Below, piece by piece: positions 9,901-16,882 of a stretch of 64,000 nt of DNA. Made by a program: the position numbers and the translations under genes. Source of the stretch: Opitutaceae bacterium TAV5 (GTDB lineage: Bacteria; Verrucomicrobiota; Verrucomicrobiia; Opitutales; Opitutaceae). Position 1 is the first letter of the stretch. The number at the start of each line of letters is the position of its first letter. The stretch lies in contig CP007053.1 of NCBI GenBank assembly GCA_000242935.3, positions 1,798,001 to 1,862,000 of the forward strand, given 5' to 3'. A model generated the notes under the pieces. That model was not told the DNA's origin. It was given only the letters and a program-made list of their open reading frames with translations, and did no database searches.

Positions 9901-9989
9901 GCCCAATGCGCGAAAGCTACATGTGTATCGCGCCCGGCATTGCCGACTCGAAATCACCGCAACGCTACCCGACGGTCTCGTTCCACTAA
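6969..9989 (+). CDS. Exported clan GH-A-like glycoside hydrolase with C-terminal carbohydrate-binding-like domain
   Basis: A 1006-residue exported protein, taking the ATG at 6969 that precedes a clear signal peptide (RALAVFLTAVCCLSPGYS). Residues about 30-170 look like a beta-sandwich binding domain. A (beta/alpha)8 core follows at about 300-650, with FGLSVHSQHYPG, an acid/base candidate in EVWNEPD (Glu429) and a nucleophile candidate in WYPNETAA (Glu530), the pattern of GH39/GH5-type retaining glycosidases. The last 170 residues (ARIWLGRDRENLLLKVVVTD...GDNVQMALQL) resemble a CBM9/DOMON-like sugar-binding fold. The target is presumably a plant or algal polysaccharide, and the exact family needs a profile search. 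Lies 104 bp after the PEP-CTERM gene. Confidence 0.8.
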   Translation: MRALAVFLTAVCCLSPGYSEVICNLGDPLDFEIIVQKRQEKRQDTSHETMPDGKPAMRFHWDSSRAEHFEFTIREPVYLPRFDNAVASVEIYIPENCQARNLNLRLRDSEGEHLQYRMPLDTRTAGWQTIRFTLDSHTAPEAGTWPGGRNANRKIDFPVSLVGFASEFRADTGPGWLGFGDVGFDIVSAPPEITLETGTGSAIHVMIPGEEKTAALRVTNRRPDNRELLLEYSINDARGQRISRNASRFGLAPGESRRIALPPPAKFGVYAIDTRLFELTGINKNITSKASPSHARRLSYAYMRPAGPTPGRAKGFLFGLSVHSQHYPGTVQEREALAAAWCGAKVYREDIYWRHVQPRRDAWTWNRYDSLMGVYDKYDMEMQGIYVYVPGWAHQSFLTDRVLDDWGEFVREVARHYRDRIRYMEVWNEPDIQSTFRNDPAFYVEVLKRTYAEVKQAVPEMTILTGGFSGTVSTERQTGFVRHVLSGARGFYDVIAFHGHGPINGYMPHMNALLDMRKEFDITAPWYPNETAAPVNWVGEFGQGPTLFKKLLVSWANGAVGYTWYDLRNDGFDPKNVEHNYGLVTYDFSPKPVYGVYNMLAGYFREAGFLRTIDPDPAVRAFLFRSRDGGFLLPAWSNDSSDRLLHLTGITGKAVSVDLFGNETPLPVLDGSLAWSIEATPATLRIIGQNTEPVIAGEFIGGDGVLNITPGGEQTFRLGLRNPTKHELIFSLTCTLPKGLSGKGLERRIHLQPGQSDELALPLRVADNFRSLPGRPATLLLKADLRKSDGSLLWAGTLPREVRTTVSIPGNGFSSAPTFDLRDASLVTRLVPSAHANEPFYWKGPEDLSARIWLGRDRENLLLKVVVTDDIHVQPHRGSGVYNGDNVQMALQLPGQPGLWEIGLTLRDDGESETFVWLAPDGFDLARTAASIRLSASRDESAKTTTYEAAIPFSAIGLSADTGRRGFRFNLLVNDNDGPMRESYMCIAPGIADSKSPQRYPTVSFH

Positions 9990-10071
9990 CCGGCGCCCGG
10001 GCGTCACGGGACTCACCAGCCTGCCCTGGTCATCCATCCGGCATGACCGGCAAACAAAACAGGTCAGGCCA

Positions 10072-10085
10072 GTGATCGTGATAAC
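10072..10085. promoter_or_regulatory. Putative LacI-type operator 1, second copy
   Basis: GTGATCGTGATAAC, identical to 5909-5922, lies 66 bp upstream of the pseudopilin start. Flanking bases are also similar at both sites (a G/A-rich stretch then AAATCTT). This links the pseudopilin to the same regulator as the PEP-CTERM gene. Regulation is inferred. Confidence 0.58.
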
Positions 10086-10151
10086 CGGGGAAAATCTTGT
10101 CCCCGGGAGACCCCTGCCGATGATTTCATCAAACTCCAATTGCACACAGAA

Positions 10152-10862
10152 ATGAAACCCGATTCCCCCGGACCCCATCCCTCGCCTGCTTCGACTCGCC
10201 ACGTTGCCATCGAACATGGCTTCACGCTCATCGAACTGCTGACGGTGATCGCGATCATCGGCATCCTCGCCGGGATACTTATCCCCGTTGTCGGGAGCGT
10301 TCGCGAGAAGGCGAAAAAGGCGCAATGCATCAGCAATCTGCACCAGATGGGCGTGGCCCTGCTTGCCTATGCCAACGACAGAAAAGCAGGCAACATCCCT
10401 CCCGCGTACATCAGTGATGGTCGCTGTATCTGGGATGGTGATAACGCAAGCGGATCACCTGTCGCTTATGGATACCTGCAATATGAAGGTTATCTGGGCA
10501 ATGTTACCGGCAAAAGCATCAAGGGCCTCAATCGTTCAAAGATATTCAGATGCCCCGATTATCCCACTGCGGAGAGTTGGGAGGCGAACAACGGTTTCGG
10601 ATCCTATTTTTACACGGCGGGGCACAGGTATTACGATAGTGCGCGTGACAGGAACGGCAAGGGCATGGGAGTGCCGGTCAGCCAAATCGACCCGGTCCAG
10701 GCCGTGATTACGGATTTTGTGCCGCAAGCCCTGACCTCTGCTTCGCACGACAAGAATTCGAGCACGAACGTTCTCTACATTGATGGATCGGTAAAAAGTA
10801 TTCAGCGCAAAGATTACCTGACCGATGACCGCCTTACTGCCTTCAACAAAAGCAAAGATTAG
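10152..10862 (+). CDS. Type II pseudopilin-like protein (prepilin N-methylation leader)
   Basis: A 236-residue protein with the prepilin signature [20 protein letters not shown] (about 25-44), in which cleavage after Gly by a prepilin peptidase would expose a methylated Phe. The hydrophobic alpha1 helix is followed by a charged turn (VREKAKKAQCISNLHQMG) and a globular domain with a C-terminal DGSVKSI motif, as in the DUF1559/H-X9-DG pseudopilins that are abundant in planctomycetes and verrucomicrobia. These are probably surface or secretion-related fibre subunits. Start chosen at the ATG before the charged leader. A GGAGCGC/GCGCTCC stem (10878-10903) follows the stop codon. Confidence 0.85.
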   Translation: MKPDSPGPHPSPASTRHVAIEHGFTLIELLTVIAIIGILAGILIPVVGSVREKAKKAQCISNLHQMGVALLAYANDRKAGNIPPAYISDGRCIWDGDNASGSPVAYGYLQYEGYLGNVTGKSIKGLNRSKIFRCPDYPTAESWEANNGFGSYFYTAGHRYYDSARDRNGKGMGVPVSQIDPVQAVITDFVPQALTSASHDKNSSTNVLYIDGSVKSIQRKDYLTDDRLTAFNKSKD

Positions 10863-10986
10863 AGCATCCTGAAATCTGGAGCGCGTAACGGATGTTGCGC
10901 TCCCCGGACCCATCCTTCATATCGCTGTTCTCTCCGTTTCTGGTGAAATATGCGCGACAAGCGTATCAGGTTCATTGCCACTACGC

Positions 10987-11799
10987 TCACGCGCCCCGCC
11001 TCCCCCGGCTCGGCGGGGTGCCGTAAAACTTCCGGTAACAGCGCGCAAAATACCCCGCGTCCGCGAAACCACAGGCTCGCGCCACCTCACTGATGTTGGC
11101 CGCCGGATTTTCCATCTGCCCCCGCGCCCGCTCCATCCGCTCGCCCAGCAGGTACCGGTGGAACGAATGACCACCAAACCGGGTGAACAACCGTGACACG
11201 TGGTTGGGATGCAAGCGCAGAAACTCCGCCACCGCCTCGCGCCCGAGCGGCTCGTGCATGTGCTCCCTGATAAACTGGCAGGCCGCCTGCCACGTAAACC
11301 ACGCCTTGCCGCCCGCCGGCGCCGCCGTGTGGTCGTCCAGCAGCGTCCGCGCCTTCAGCAGGATGACCTCCAGCAGCCGGCAAACGTAGCGTTCGTCCGC
11401 GCTCTCCTGCCGGCCACAGCGGGCCATCGCCGCCAGAAACGCCCGGCCATCGGCATCCATCGTCGCCGGCGTGTGGTGCGTCAGCAAAAACCGGTGCGAC
11501 AATCCATGCCCCGCGTCCGCCGAAGTATCCGAAATCGGATACCGCTTCAACGCCACCAGAAAGCGCGTGATCCCCGGATTGAACACCAACCCGAGCGACA
11601 GGTAGCGCGAAGCCTCATGTACCTTCATCAGACAGCGAGGCAGCGCATAAATCACCTCGCCGCGCCGCACCTCCACCACCTTTCGTTCGCCCTCCGTCAA
11701 CACCTCGTAGCGGGCCGTTCCCGCCAGACACAGACTCAGCCGCGGCCCCTCGACCACCCCGGCGGCATTCGCCCCCGACAACGCCTTGAAGGTCAGCAT
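10987..11799 (-). pseudogene. AraC-family regulator, C-terminal portion separated from its N-terminus by the prophage
   Basis: This 270-codon frame has most of a cupin-like sensor domain (FKALSGANAAGVVEGPRLSL onwards) and a complete AraC/XylS double helix-turn-helix (ending NISEVARACGFADAGYFAR...KFYGTPPSR). It starts abruptly inside the sensor domain, with an in-frame TAG nine codons upstream. The missing N-terminus appears at 50669-50809 on the far side of the prophage on the same strand. That fragment ends WKNSAM and this one begins at the same Met codon with LTFKAL, so joining them gives a continuous reading frame. Any product from the internal ATG would lack about 45 residues and the native promoter. 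The split is inferred from sequence continuity. Confidence 0.75.
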
Positions 11800-11805
11800 C
11801 AGCTT

Positions 11806-11948
11806 TGAAAAATCCCCGGACTAGGGGGAACCAGCCTGTCCGTTCCCGGGCACCAACCACTTACAGAAAATCCGCCGCTCTCCCCTCTGAATGAGAAAAA
11901 TCCGGCCGATTTTTGGCCCGCCATCAATGGTTTGAGAAAAATCCGCCG
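11806..11948. repeat. Left-end array of TGAGAAAAATCCG-type repeats (putative transposase-binding sites)
   Basis: Four related copies occur at 11806 (TGAAAAATCCCCGG), 11865 (AGAAAATCCGCCG), 11892 (TGAGAAAAATCCGGCC) and 11933 (TGAGAAAAATCCGCCG), all in the same orientation. The right end carries TTTTCTCA at 50664-50671, which is the inverted form. Multiple irregularly spaced repeats at the ends are what Mu-type transposases bind. The region 11800-11985 contains no gene. Confidence 0.6.
11925..11940. repeat. Left copy of 16-bp prophage terminal inverted repeat
   Basis: CAATGGTTTGAGAAAA is the perfect reverse complement of 50664-50679. It contains the TG dinucleotide expected at Mu-type ends and overlaps the fourth left-end repeat. 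Confidence 0.6.
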
Positions 11949-11985
11949 CCCGCCCGATTCCTTGCAACAAGGCTGCACGGTGGTT

Positions 11986-12621
11986 TCAGAGACCTAGCAG
12001 GAACGGTGCATTTGCCGATTCCTGCGCTTTAGCGGCACGACGGCGCGCCGCTTGGGCCTCGCGTAGGGTTCGGGCCTCTTTGACCTCCCCGGCGCGTGCA
12101 ACGATCAGTTCTGTGAGGCTGGGCGGGCGTGGCTTGAGCCGATCGCCGACGAGGCCGGCCAAGATCATGCCGACCGACTGCGCGGCCTCGTCGGCTCCGG
12201 TCCGGCGGGCGTGCGCCTGAATTTCCTCCGCATGCTGGCCGACATAATCCCCAACGCTGCGCGCAAGGTATGGATAAAGGTCGCGGACCTTGCCGGCTGC
12301 CTGGGCGGCGGCGATCGGGGCGAGGCAAGCACGGACATGCTCGGCGAGGGCCGCGCCATCCAAGAGCCACCCCCGGCCGCGGAGCTTGCGCACCAGGCTG
12401 GTGATTTCCATTGAGCATTTGCCCATCAGCCGGACTCGGCGGGTTTCGTCCTCCGGCCAGCGCAGGGTTTGCGCGAGGATGTCGGCCAACCAAGCATCCC
12501 AACGCTCCAGGCGTTCGGCGGGATTGATGCCGCCACGCTCTTGCAGCCATCGCGCATCCGCTTCCGCCTGCTTGCGGGCGTGATTCTGGCGATCTTCAAG
12601 GCGGGCTTGGAACATGTTCAC
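11986..12621 (-). CDS. Prophage hypothetical protein, last gene of the leftward early arm
   Basis: A 211-residue charged helical protein of unknown function. It begins with an Arg/Gln-rich helix (RLEDRQNHARKQAEADARW), has a Trp-rich segment (ERLERWDAWLADILAQTLRW) and ends with another Arg/Ala helix. It starts at GTG 12621 or ATG 12615; no good ribosome-binding site is visible for either. It is the last gene before the left end of the prophage and follows the methyltransferase-like gene after 25 bp. No family recognised. Confidence 0.65.
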   Translation of the reverse strand: MNMFQARLEDRQNHARKQAEADARWLQERGGINPAERLERWDAWLADILAQTLRWPEDETRRVRLMGKCSMEITSLVRKLRGRGWLLDGAALAEHVRACLAPIAAAQAAGKVRDLYPYLARSVGDYVGQHAEEIQAHARRTGADEAAQSVGMILAGLVGDRLKPRPPSLTELIVARAGEVKEARTLREAQAARRRAAKAQESANAPFLLGL

Positions 12622-12646
12622 GATATACGAAGGGGCGTTCGCAGCA

Positions 12647-13354
12647 TCAGGTGTTCGCCTGGACTACTCCACCCCATTGGGCGGCCATCGCGGCGGCGAT
12701 TCCCGCGTAGGTTCTCGATCGTTCTTTCCAGCGTTCGGAGTCCTTCATCCGACCGCTCATAAAGTGGATTCGGGAGTATCTCTTCCCCTTTTTGTCGAGG
12801 TAGTAGGTGCCATCCGGCTTCCGCATGTAGTCCGGTTCCACCTCGGCGGATGGCACAAGCTTCGGCAAATTCTTCAGCCATAGGCAGGTTGCCTTTGTTT
12901 CAGGGTGGCCATGATGCCACGGCTGAATAACTTGGTCGGCCGGTCGCCAGAGCGTGGACATGATGCAGACCGGATTTTCGATTGCGATTCGAGGGATGGG
13001 AGCGCGGGCCAGCATCATGAAAAAGCTGACCGCGCGTTGCTGTCTGCCGTCCAATCGCTTTGCGACGAAGTGCCGTGCTCCCGAAACCGACAGGTGAGTG
13101 CAAGGCGGATGTGCAATCATCACGTCCCACGGGTAATCCAGGAGGTCGCGTACGTCGCCTTGGTAATGCGGGCCGGGAGCGTCGGAGGGCAATAAGTCGC
13201 AACTCATGGCGTCATGGCCCAGCGCCCGAAATGCATCCCGGACGGCTCCGCTGTATTCGCAGGCCACCAGCACGCGCAACGGCGAACCAGTTGTCAGAAG
13301 AGACGCCGGTGGGGCATCCAATCCAAGGTCAAGCTCTATGGCGGCGCTCTTCAT
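12647..13354 (-). CDS. Prophage DNA methyltransferase-like protein
   Basis: A 235-residue protein with a Rossmann-like start (LRVLVACEYSGAVRDAFRALGHDAMSCDLLPSD, about 26-58) and an AHPPCTHLSVSG motif (about 85-96). The motif resembles motif IV (PPC-x-x-x-S) of cytosine-5 methyltransferases, and IAIENPV (about 123) resembles motif VI (ENV). The rest lacks the full motif set and the protein is short, so it belongs to the phage-type 'cytosine methyltransferase-like' group whose activity is often untested. It may modify phage DNA against host restriction. The gene is flanked at both ends by GAACACCTGA, on the upstream side just before its ATG and on the downstream side overlapping its stop codon. 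Confidence 0.72.
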   Translation of the reverse strand: MKSAAIELDLGLDAPPASLLTTGSPLRVLVACEYSGAVRDAFRALGHDAMSCDLLPSDAPGPHYQGDVRDLLDYPWDVMIAHPPCTHLSVSGARHFVAKRLDGRQQRAVSFFMMLARAPIPRIAIENPVCIMSTLWRPADQVIQPWHHGHPETKATCLWLKNLPKLVPSAEVEPDYMRKPDGTYYLDKKGKRYSRIHFMSGRMKDSERWKERSRTYAGIAAAMAAQWGGVVQANT

Positions 13355-13369
13355 CTCAGGTGTTCGGCA

Positions 13370-13678
13370 TTAAAAAGGGATTCCGTTACGTTGCCGGAAA
13401 GGCACCGGCCACTCGGAGCGCGGAGGCAGTTCGCCACGCTCGATGAATGGCTTTACCCACCGCAGGAATCGGCGGTCGTAGAGTTCGCGTCGCCAGCCGC
13501 GTTGTGCGGCATCCTCGCGCGTGATGCGCCGCGCTTCGGCATCTCGCCACCCCTTCGATCCGTAGCGATGGCGATAGGTGTCGGCGTCGAGCTTCACCCC
13601 TGCCGAACCAGTCGCTCGACTCAATGCCTGCGGCATTTCGCCGAGCGACAATTCGAGAGTCTGTTGGGCCGCAGTCAT
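13370..13678 (-). CDS. Prophage hypothetical protein
   Basis: A 102-residue basic protein, unknown family. Its middle has a dense Arg/Tyr/Trp pattern (DADTYRHRYGSKGWRDAEARR and RRELYDRRFLRWVKPFIERG), which suggests nucleic-acid contact. It belongs to the tightly packed leftward early operon, with 3 bp to the upstream gene and 15 bp to the methyltransferase-like gene. Confidence 0.6.
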   Translation of the reverse strand: MTAAQQTLELSLGEMPQALSRATGSAGVKLDADTYRHRYGSKGWRDAEARRITREDAAQRGWRRELYDRRFLRWVKPFIERGELPPRSEWPVPFRQRNGIPF

Positions 13679-13681
13679 GAG

Positions 13682-13930
13682 TCACCTCGGGTGGTTCCGC
13701 AAATCGAGCGCGGCGCAGTAGGAGTTAAAGTCGGCGGTCACTTTTCGCAGGCGGGCGGCGTAATCCGGGTTGCGCATCACTTCAATGTCGCCCGCAAACC
13801 ATGCCTGCTGTTGGCGAGCCTCCATTCGTGCGAGCGTGGTGGCCACAGTGGATCGAGCGCTGGTCAGAATCGGAGCGGAACCATTCGCAGGAGGCAACGC
13901 GGCCTCTGGTTGTTGTAGTGTTTTATCCAT
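13682..13930 (-). CDS. Prophage hypothetical protein (MDKTLQQPEA N-terminus)
   Basis: An 82-residue protein of unknown function. Its first ten residues, MDKTLQQPEA, and the junction just upstream are almost identical to those of the gene at 14580-14801 (MDKSLQQPEA), while the rest of the two proteins differs completely. It overlaps the end of the upstream gene by 8 bp. The shared start looks like a duplicated translation-start module rather than a functional domain. Confidence 0.58.
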   Translation of the reverse strand: MDKTLQQPEAALPPANGSAPILTSARSTVATTLARMEARQQQAWFAGDIEVMRNPDYAARLRKVTADFNSYCAALDLRNHPR

Positions 13931-14219
13931 TATCGCGTGCCTCCGCTGAGGTGTTCGCCGACTGATAACCAGCCAGCCATTGCTCCCGCAAAGCTTCGGC
14001 TGCTTGCGTGCGGACTGAGAATTCAGCAGGCGGCACCGTCACACCCTCCTTTGCGTCTCTTTCGCCAAGTTTGAATGCGCATGTGAGCATCAGTTTATAC
14101 GCCTCGATCAGTTCTTCCGTGGACAACGCCGAACCATTCGCACGAGGCAACGGCCTCTTGCGGCATGGCTGGCTGTCGTTCCAGCATCCAAATTCCGGTG
14201 AGCATTCGTCGCATGTCAT
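13923..14219 (-). CDS. Prophage hypothetical protein with CxxC/CxxxxxC cluster
   Basis: A 98-residue protein that starts MTCDECSPEFGCWNDSQPC. The five closely spaced cysteines suggest a small metal-binding knuckle. The remainder is helical and acidic (EELIEAYKLMLTCAFKLGERD). The C-terminus SAEARDNG resembles the C-terminus of the gene at 14794-15180 (PAEACKNG). Unknown function; early-operon member. Confidence 0.58.
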   Translation of the reverse strand: MTCDECSPEFGCWNDSQPCRKRPLPRANGSALSTEELIEAYKLMLTCAFKLGERDAKEGVTVPPAEFSVRTQAAEALREQWLAGYQSANTSAEARDNG

Positions 14220-14240
14220 GGCCGTGCCTCCGTTTGGGTG

Positions 14241-14522
14241 TTAGCCTTCGGCCTCCGGTGGCATGGCTTTGTCGAGATCGATCTCGATTGTCACCTTGCC
14301 GAGATTGACGGTCACTTTGACGATGCCGCGCTCTTTCAGTCGCTTCATCGCTGCGGACATCTCGGGATCGAGAATGCGCACATGACCGAAGTTGACGAAT
14401 CCCTCATTCAGCGCGACGAGGAAAACCAGCGTTCCGATTTCCGATATAGAGAGCTTACTATCGAGGACAGCAGCCGGGAGGATGATTTCATCGTCATCTT
14501 TTATTCTAAATGTAATGGGCAT
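14241..14522 (-). CDS. Prophage hypothetical protein, possible winged-helix regulator
   Basis: A 93-residue protein. The order helix (SISEIGTLVFLVALNEG), helix (DPEMSAAMKRLKERGIV) and beta hairpin (VKVTVNLGKVTIEIDLDK) fits a small winged-helix fold, and the LKERGIV segment followed by a strand is typical of that fold. No specific family recognised. The surrounding DNA (14460-14560) is noticeably more AT-rich than the rest of the operon. Confidence 0.55.
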   Translation of the reverse strand: MPITFRIKDDDEIILPAAVLDSKLSISEIGTLVFLVALNEGFVNFGHVRILDPEMSAAMKRLKERGIVKVTVNLGKVTIEIDLDKAMPPEAEG

Positions 14523-14579
14523 AAAATTACAGAGATTATCGTTATTATTTGCATGGGAAAAATCCTCGAACCAAGCGCT

Positions 14580-14801
14580 TCACCGAAGCAGACAGTAGCC
14601 GGTGATCAGCCAGCCGGGATGACGGCGGCGGATGTGGGTGTGAATTTTGCGCATGGTGTCGTCATTGAGCCAGCGGCCTTTGATGCGGAGCTTACCGTAA
14701 CGATGCTCGATGCGCCGACCACTTCGGCAGTTGATCCCGTAGTTGATGAGCAGCCATCTTGAGTCAGTCACGGCCTCCGGTTGTTGTAGTGATTTATCCA
14801 T
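14580..14801 (-). CDS. Prophage small basic hypothetical protein
   Basis: A 73-residue protein starting MDKSLQQPEA, then a basic region (RSGRRIEHRYGKLRIKGRW) and a His/Arg stretch (RKIHTHIRRRHPGW). The pI is high, compatible with nucleic-acid binding. The start is fixed by the duplicated start module shared with 13930 and by overlap with the upstream gene's stop codon. Confidence 0.52.
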   Translation of the reverse strand: MDKSLQQPEAVTDSRWLLINYGINCRSGRRIEHRYGKLRIKGRWLNDDTMRKIHTHIRRRHPGWLITGYCLLR

Positions 14802-15180
14802 TTTTACATGCCTCCGCTGGAGTGCTCTCCAAGCCAGCGAGCGCGGCGCTTTCCAGACCGGCAAGCGCGACGTTGCCGGCTTCGACGGCAGCGCGAAGGC
14901 GAGGCGAGCGCAGGTCCTGGATTGACCCGGCAAATTCGGCTTCGGCGGCCAGGAGTTCGCGGAGCGCAGCGGTAACCGGATCGTCGGGGATCGGGTATGT
15001 GAAATCGGGCTTGCCCATGTGGACCGGCGTGCCGGTCCCCTCACGCCATGCTTTTTTGCGGAGCAAGGATTGTATCTTTTTCTCAACGACCTTGAGCGCG
15101 GTGCGGCCTTGGCGGGTATGTATCTGCGCGGAGACGCGGGCGGCACCGCGGATAATTATGAGAGCGTCCAGATTATTCAT
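14794..15180 (-). CDS. Prophage hypothetical protein
   Basis: A 128-residue helical protein of unknown function. It begins MNNLDALIIIRGAARVSAQI and later has a duplicated phrase, LAGLESAALAGLEST. The ATG at 15180 was preferred over 15243 because the longer start would overlap the upstream gene by 49 bp. It overlaps the next gene by 8 bp, the same overlap as the pair at 13923/13930. Confidence 0.55.
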   Translation of the reverse strand: MNNLDALIIIRGAARVSAQIHTRQGRTALKVVEKKIQSLLRKKAWREGTGTPVHMGKPDFTYPIPDDPVTAALRELLAAEAEFAGSIQDLRSPRLRAAVEAGNVALAGLESAALAGLESTPAEACKNG

Positions 15181-15194
15181 GGCGTAAAGGTGAG

Positions 15195-15485
15195 TCACAG
15201 CCGGGGTGAGATCGGAATCAGGTCGATCGGTTGGTATTTCCATTCCCCATCGACCTTGCGGAATGGATTGCCGGTGGCGCGTTGGCGGCGAAACGCGAAA
15301 TCACATTCCGGGCATTGGAATTCGCCGGCCGGCAACTCTCCGGAGATTGGCCGCTCACTCCATTGCAGGGCCGGGGATGTTTTGTTGCACCGGCCACAGG
15401 TGATCGTGAAAAGTGAGTCGAGGGAACATGCCACCAATGCGGGGGAGGCAGCAGATTCGCTTGTATCGGTGTTATTGGTACTCAT
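15195..15485 (-). CDS. Prophage zinc-ribbon-like protein
   Basis: A 96-residue protein with two CxxC knuckles, CGRCNKTSPALQW (about 30) and CPECDFAFRRQR (about 59), which form a classic zinc ribbon with a 26-residue spacing. Such small ribbons often bind nucleic acids or scaffold phage regulatory complexes. Its upstream leader contains one copy of the recurrent CGGAGGCACG boundary motif, which supplies the Shine-Dalgarno sequence. Confidence 0.62.
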   Translation of the reverse strand: MSTNNTDTSESAASPALVACSLDSLFTITCGRCNKTSPALQWSERPISGELPAGEFQCPECDFAFRRQRATGNPFRKVDGEWKYQPIDLIPISPRL

Positions 15486-15509
15486 GGCTTCCGTGCCTCC
15501 GCCGAGGTG

Positions 15510-15785
15510 CTAGACATAAACCGCATTCAGCAGCGCCCGGAACCAGGGTTTTTTGTCGTGTTTCGCTTCGTCCGACGAATAAAAGCGGCCATCCTTCAGC
15601 TTGCCAAAGAAGCGGCCGTTGACCGTGCTAAACATTGTCCGCCCGGTCATGCGTCCGGTTTGCCAGATGATGGTGACATGATCCGAGCCCTCGTGGTCAA
15701 AGCGGGTGGTGTCCAGCTTCCAGCCGAGTTTTTTGCAGACGGCTTTTAGCTCTTTCAGTGTGCGGTGCCTTTTGAATGTCTTCAT
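15510..15785 (-). CDS. Prophage hypothetical protein, HicA-like appearance
   Basis: A 91-residue basic protein (MKTFKRHRTLKELKAVCKKLGWKL...EGSDHVTIIW). The pattern of helix, LGW and then G-S-x-H-x-x-x recalls the dsRBD-like fold of HicA mRNA interferases. The protein is longer than HicA, however, and has no HicB beside it, so this is only a structural guess. The start could also be nine bases upstream at 15794 (MNKMKTF). It follows the upstream gene's stop codon directly. Confidence 0.5.
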   Translation of the reverse strand: MKTFKRHRTLKELKAVCKKLGWKLDTTRFDHEGSDHVTIIWQTGRMTGRTMFSTVNGRFFGKLKDGRFYSSDEAKHDKKPWFRALLNAVYV

Positions 15786-15786
15786 C

Positions 15787-16119
15787 TTATTCATCGTCGG
15801 GATATTCGGGGGTGTCGGTGATGGACTCAGGGGCCGGAGCGGTGGGGGGCAACAGGTGGCGGACCTCCCATTGCTGCATCGGGGCCGGATCGCCCTGCGA
15901 GGCGGCGGCGCGGGCGAGCTCTTCCGTGCACATGGTGATGCGATAGAGACTCGCCGGGTTGATGAGTTGCGAGACGAACGAATCGCCCGCTTGCGGCACG
16001 TCCACGCGCAGCATGGGCGTGCCAAATTGCGTATCCTTGCTGACCAGCCCGCCGTAGCGGATATGGCCCATCAGTTCGATGATCGCCCACGCGGGGGCGT
16101 CGTTTTTTATTTCGGTCAT
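15787..16119 (-). CDS. Prophage conserved hypothetical protein
   Basis: A 110-residue protein with the segment AWAIIELMGHIRYGGLVSKD, followed by TPMLRVDVPQ. I recognise this as a pattern seen in many uncharacterised phage proteins, but no function is known. Start set at MTEIKND (16119), because the longer frame would add a leader encoded antisense to the convergent small gene at 16167. Confidence 0.62.
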   Translation of the reverse strand: MTEIKNDAPAWAIIELMGHIRYGGLVSKDTQFGTPMLRVDVPQAGDSFVSQLINPASLYRITMCTEELARAAASQGDPAPMQQWEVRHLLPPTAPAPESITDTPEYPDDE

Positions 16120-16166
16120 TGTATTTATTACTTGGTTACGGTTTTGTTTTGTGCCATGCGAGACGC

Positions 16167-16382
16167 ATGGAAATCGACTGGTCAAAAGCGCCGAGGAACG
16201 CCCGCTGGTGGGCTATGGATGCCAACGGGCAGGCGAACTGGTATTGCGCGCCGGATGTGAAACCCTTCACGGATTTCTGGTTTCACGATTCGAAACCGGC
16301 TCCGACGTTCGGCTTTTCCGTCGCGGACTGGAAAACAAGCCTGGTCGAGCGGCCTGTTGAGAAGAGACGGAAGCATGGCTAG
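16167..16382 (+). CDS. Small convergent prophage protein inside the early operon
   Basis: A 71-residue protein read against the surrounding genes. It begins MEIDWSKAPRNARWWAMDAN and is rich in Trp, Phe and Asp (ANWYCAPDVKPFTDFWF). The IDWSKAP start and Trp-rich body match a class of small phage proteins of unknown function, which supports a real gene rather than a shadow. It overlaps the end of the GemA-like gene (16379) by 4 bp, stop to stop. It is the only rightward gene in the left arm. Confidence 0.62.
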   Translation: MEIDWSKAPRNARWWAMDANGQANWYCAPDVKPFTDFWFHDSKPAPTFGFSVADWKTSLVERPVEKRRKHG

Positions 16383-16882
16383 AAGGGCACGTCCTCGGCC
16401 GGCGCGGGCGGGACGTAGGCGGGGGCGGGCGACATGCGTTTCAGGGAGCGTTCCAGCGCGCCGAGCACTACGCGCATTTGCTCCGCGGTCAGCGCCTTCA
16501 CCGGGGCCTTGCAGATGGCCCAGGCCGTGCCGTTGAGGTAGCGCGCCATCGCGTCCGGCCCGGCAAAGTCCTTTCCGCCGCATTCCACCATCCTGCCCAT
16601 GACGGCGTAGCATTCGCTCTCGTAACGAGCCTTGCGCTCGCCGTCGTCGCATTGCGCGTGCATCTGCGCATCGAAGTTCGCCGGATCGCTCTCGGCCCGG
16701 AGTTTGGCGAGTACGGCGGTAAGATCGCGGTTGGAAAAATCCTTGCTGCTCTTGTCGCGGCCGATCGCGGCGCGATAGAGCGCATGACGGGCGGCATCGT
16801 CGCAGGGCTTGGCGACGGCCTTGCGGACGGCGCGCCAGCGGCTTTCTTCCAGGCGCAAAAGGCGGAGTTGTTGTGTATTCAT
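16379..16882 (-). CDS. GemA-like (Mu gp16) regulatory protein
   Basis: A 167-residue protein. The block YRAAIGRDKSSKDFSNRDLTAVLAKLRAESD (about 41-72) resembles the GemA/DUF1018 signature, in which a small phage protein modulates host gene expression and DNA topology during Mu development. The C-terminus ends in a Pro-rich tail (PPAPAEDVPF). The position late in the early operon, downstream of transposase, MuB and DUF3164, matches the place of gemA in Mu-like phages. The match is to part of the family only, so confidence is moderate. Confidence 0.62.
   Translation of the reverse strand: MNTQQLRLLRLEESRWRAVRKAVAKPCDDAARHALYRAAIGRDKSSKDFSNRDLTAVLAKLRAESDPANFDAQMHAQCDDGERKARYESECYAVMGRMVECGGKDFAGPDAMARYLNGTAWAICKAPVKALTAEQMRVVLGALERSLKRMSPAPAYVPPAPAEDVPF

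Noticed and set aside
15510-15785. HicA toxin of a toxin-antitoxin pair
   Set aside because: Only a loose resemblance; it is too long and has no HicB-like neighbour.
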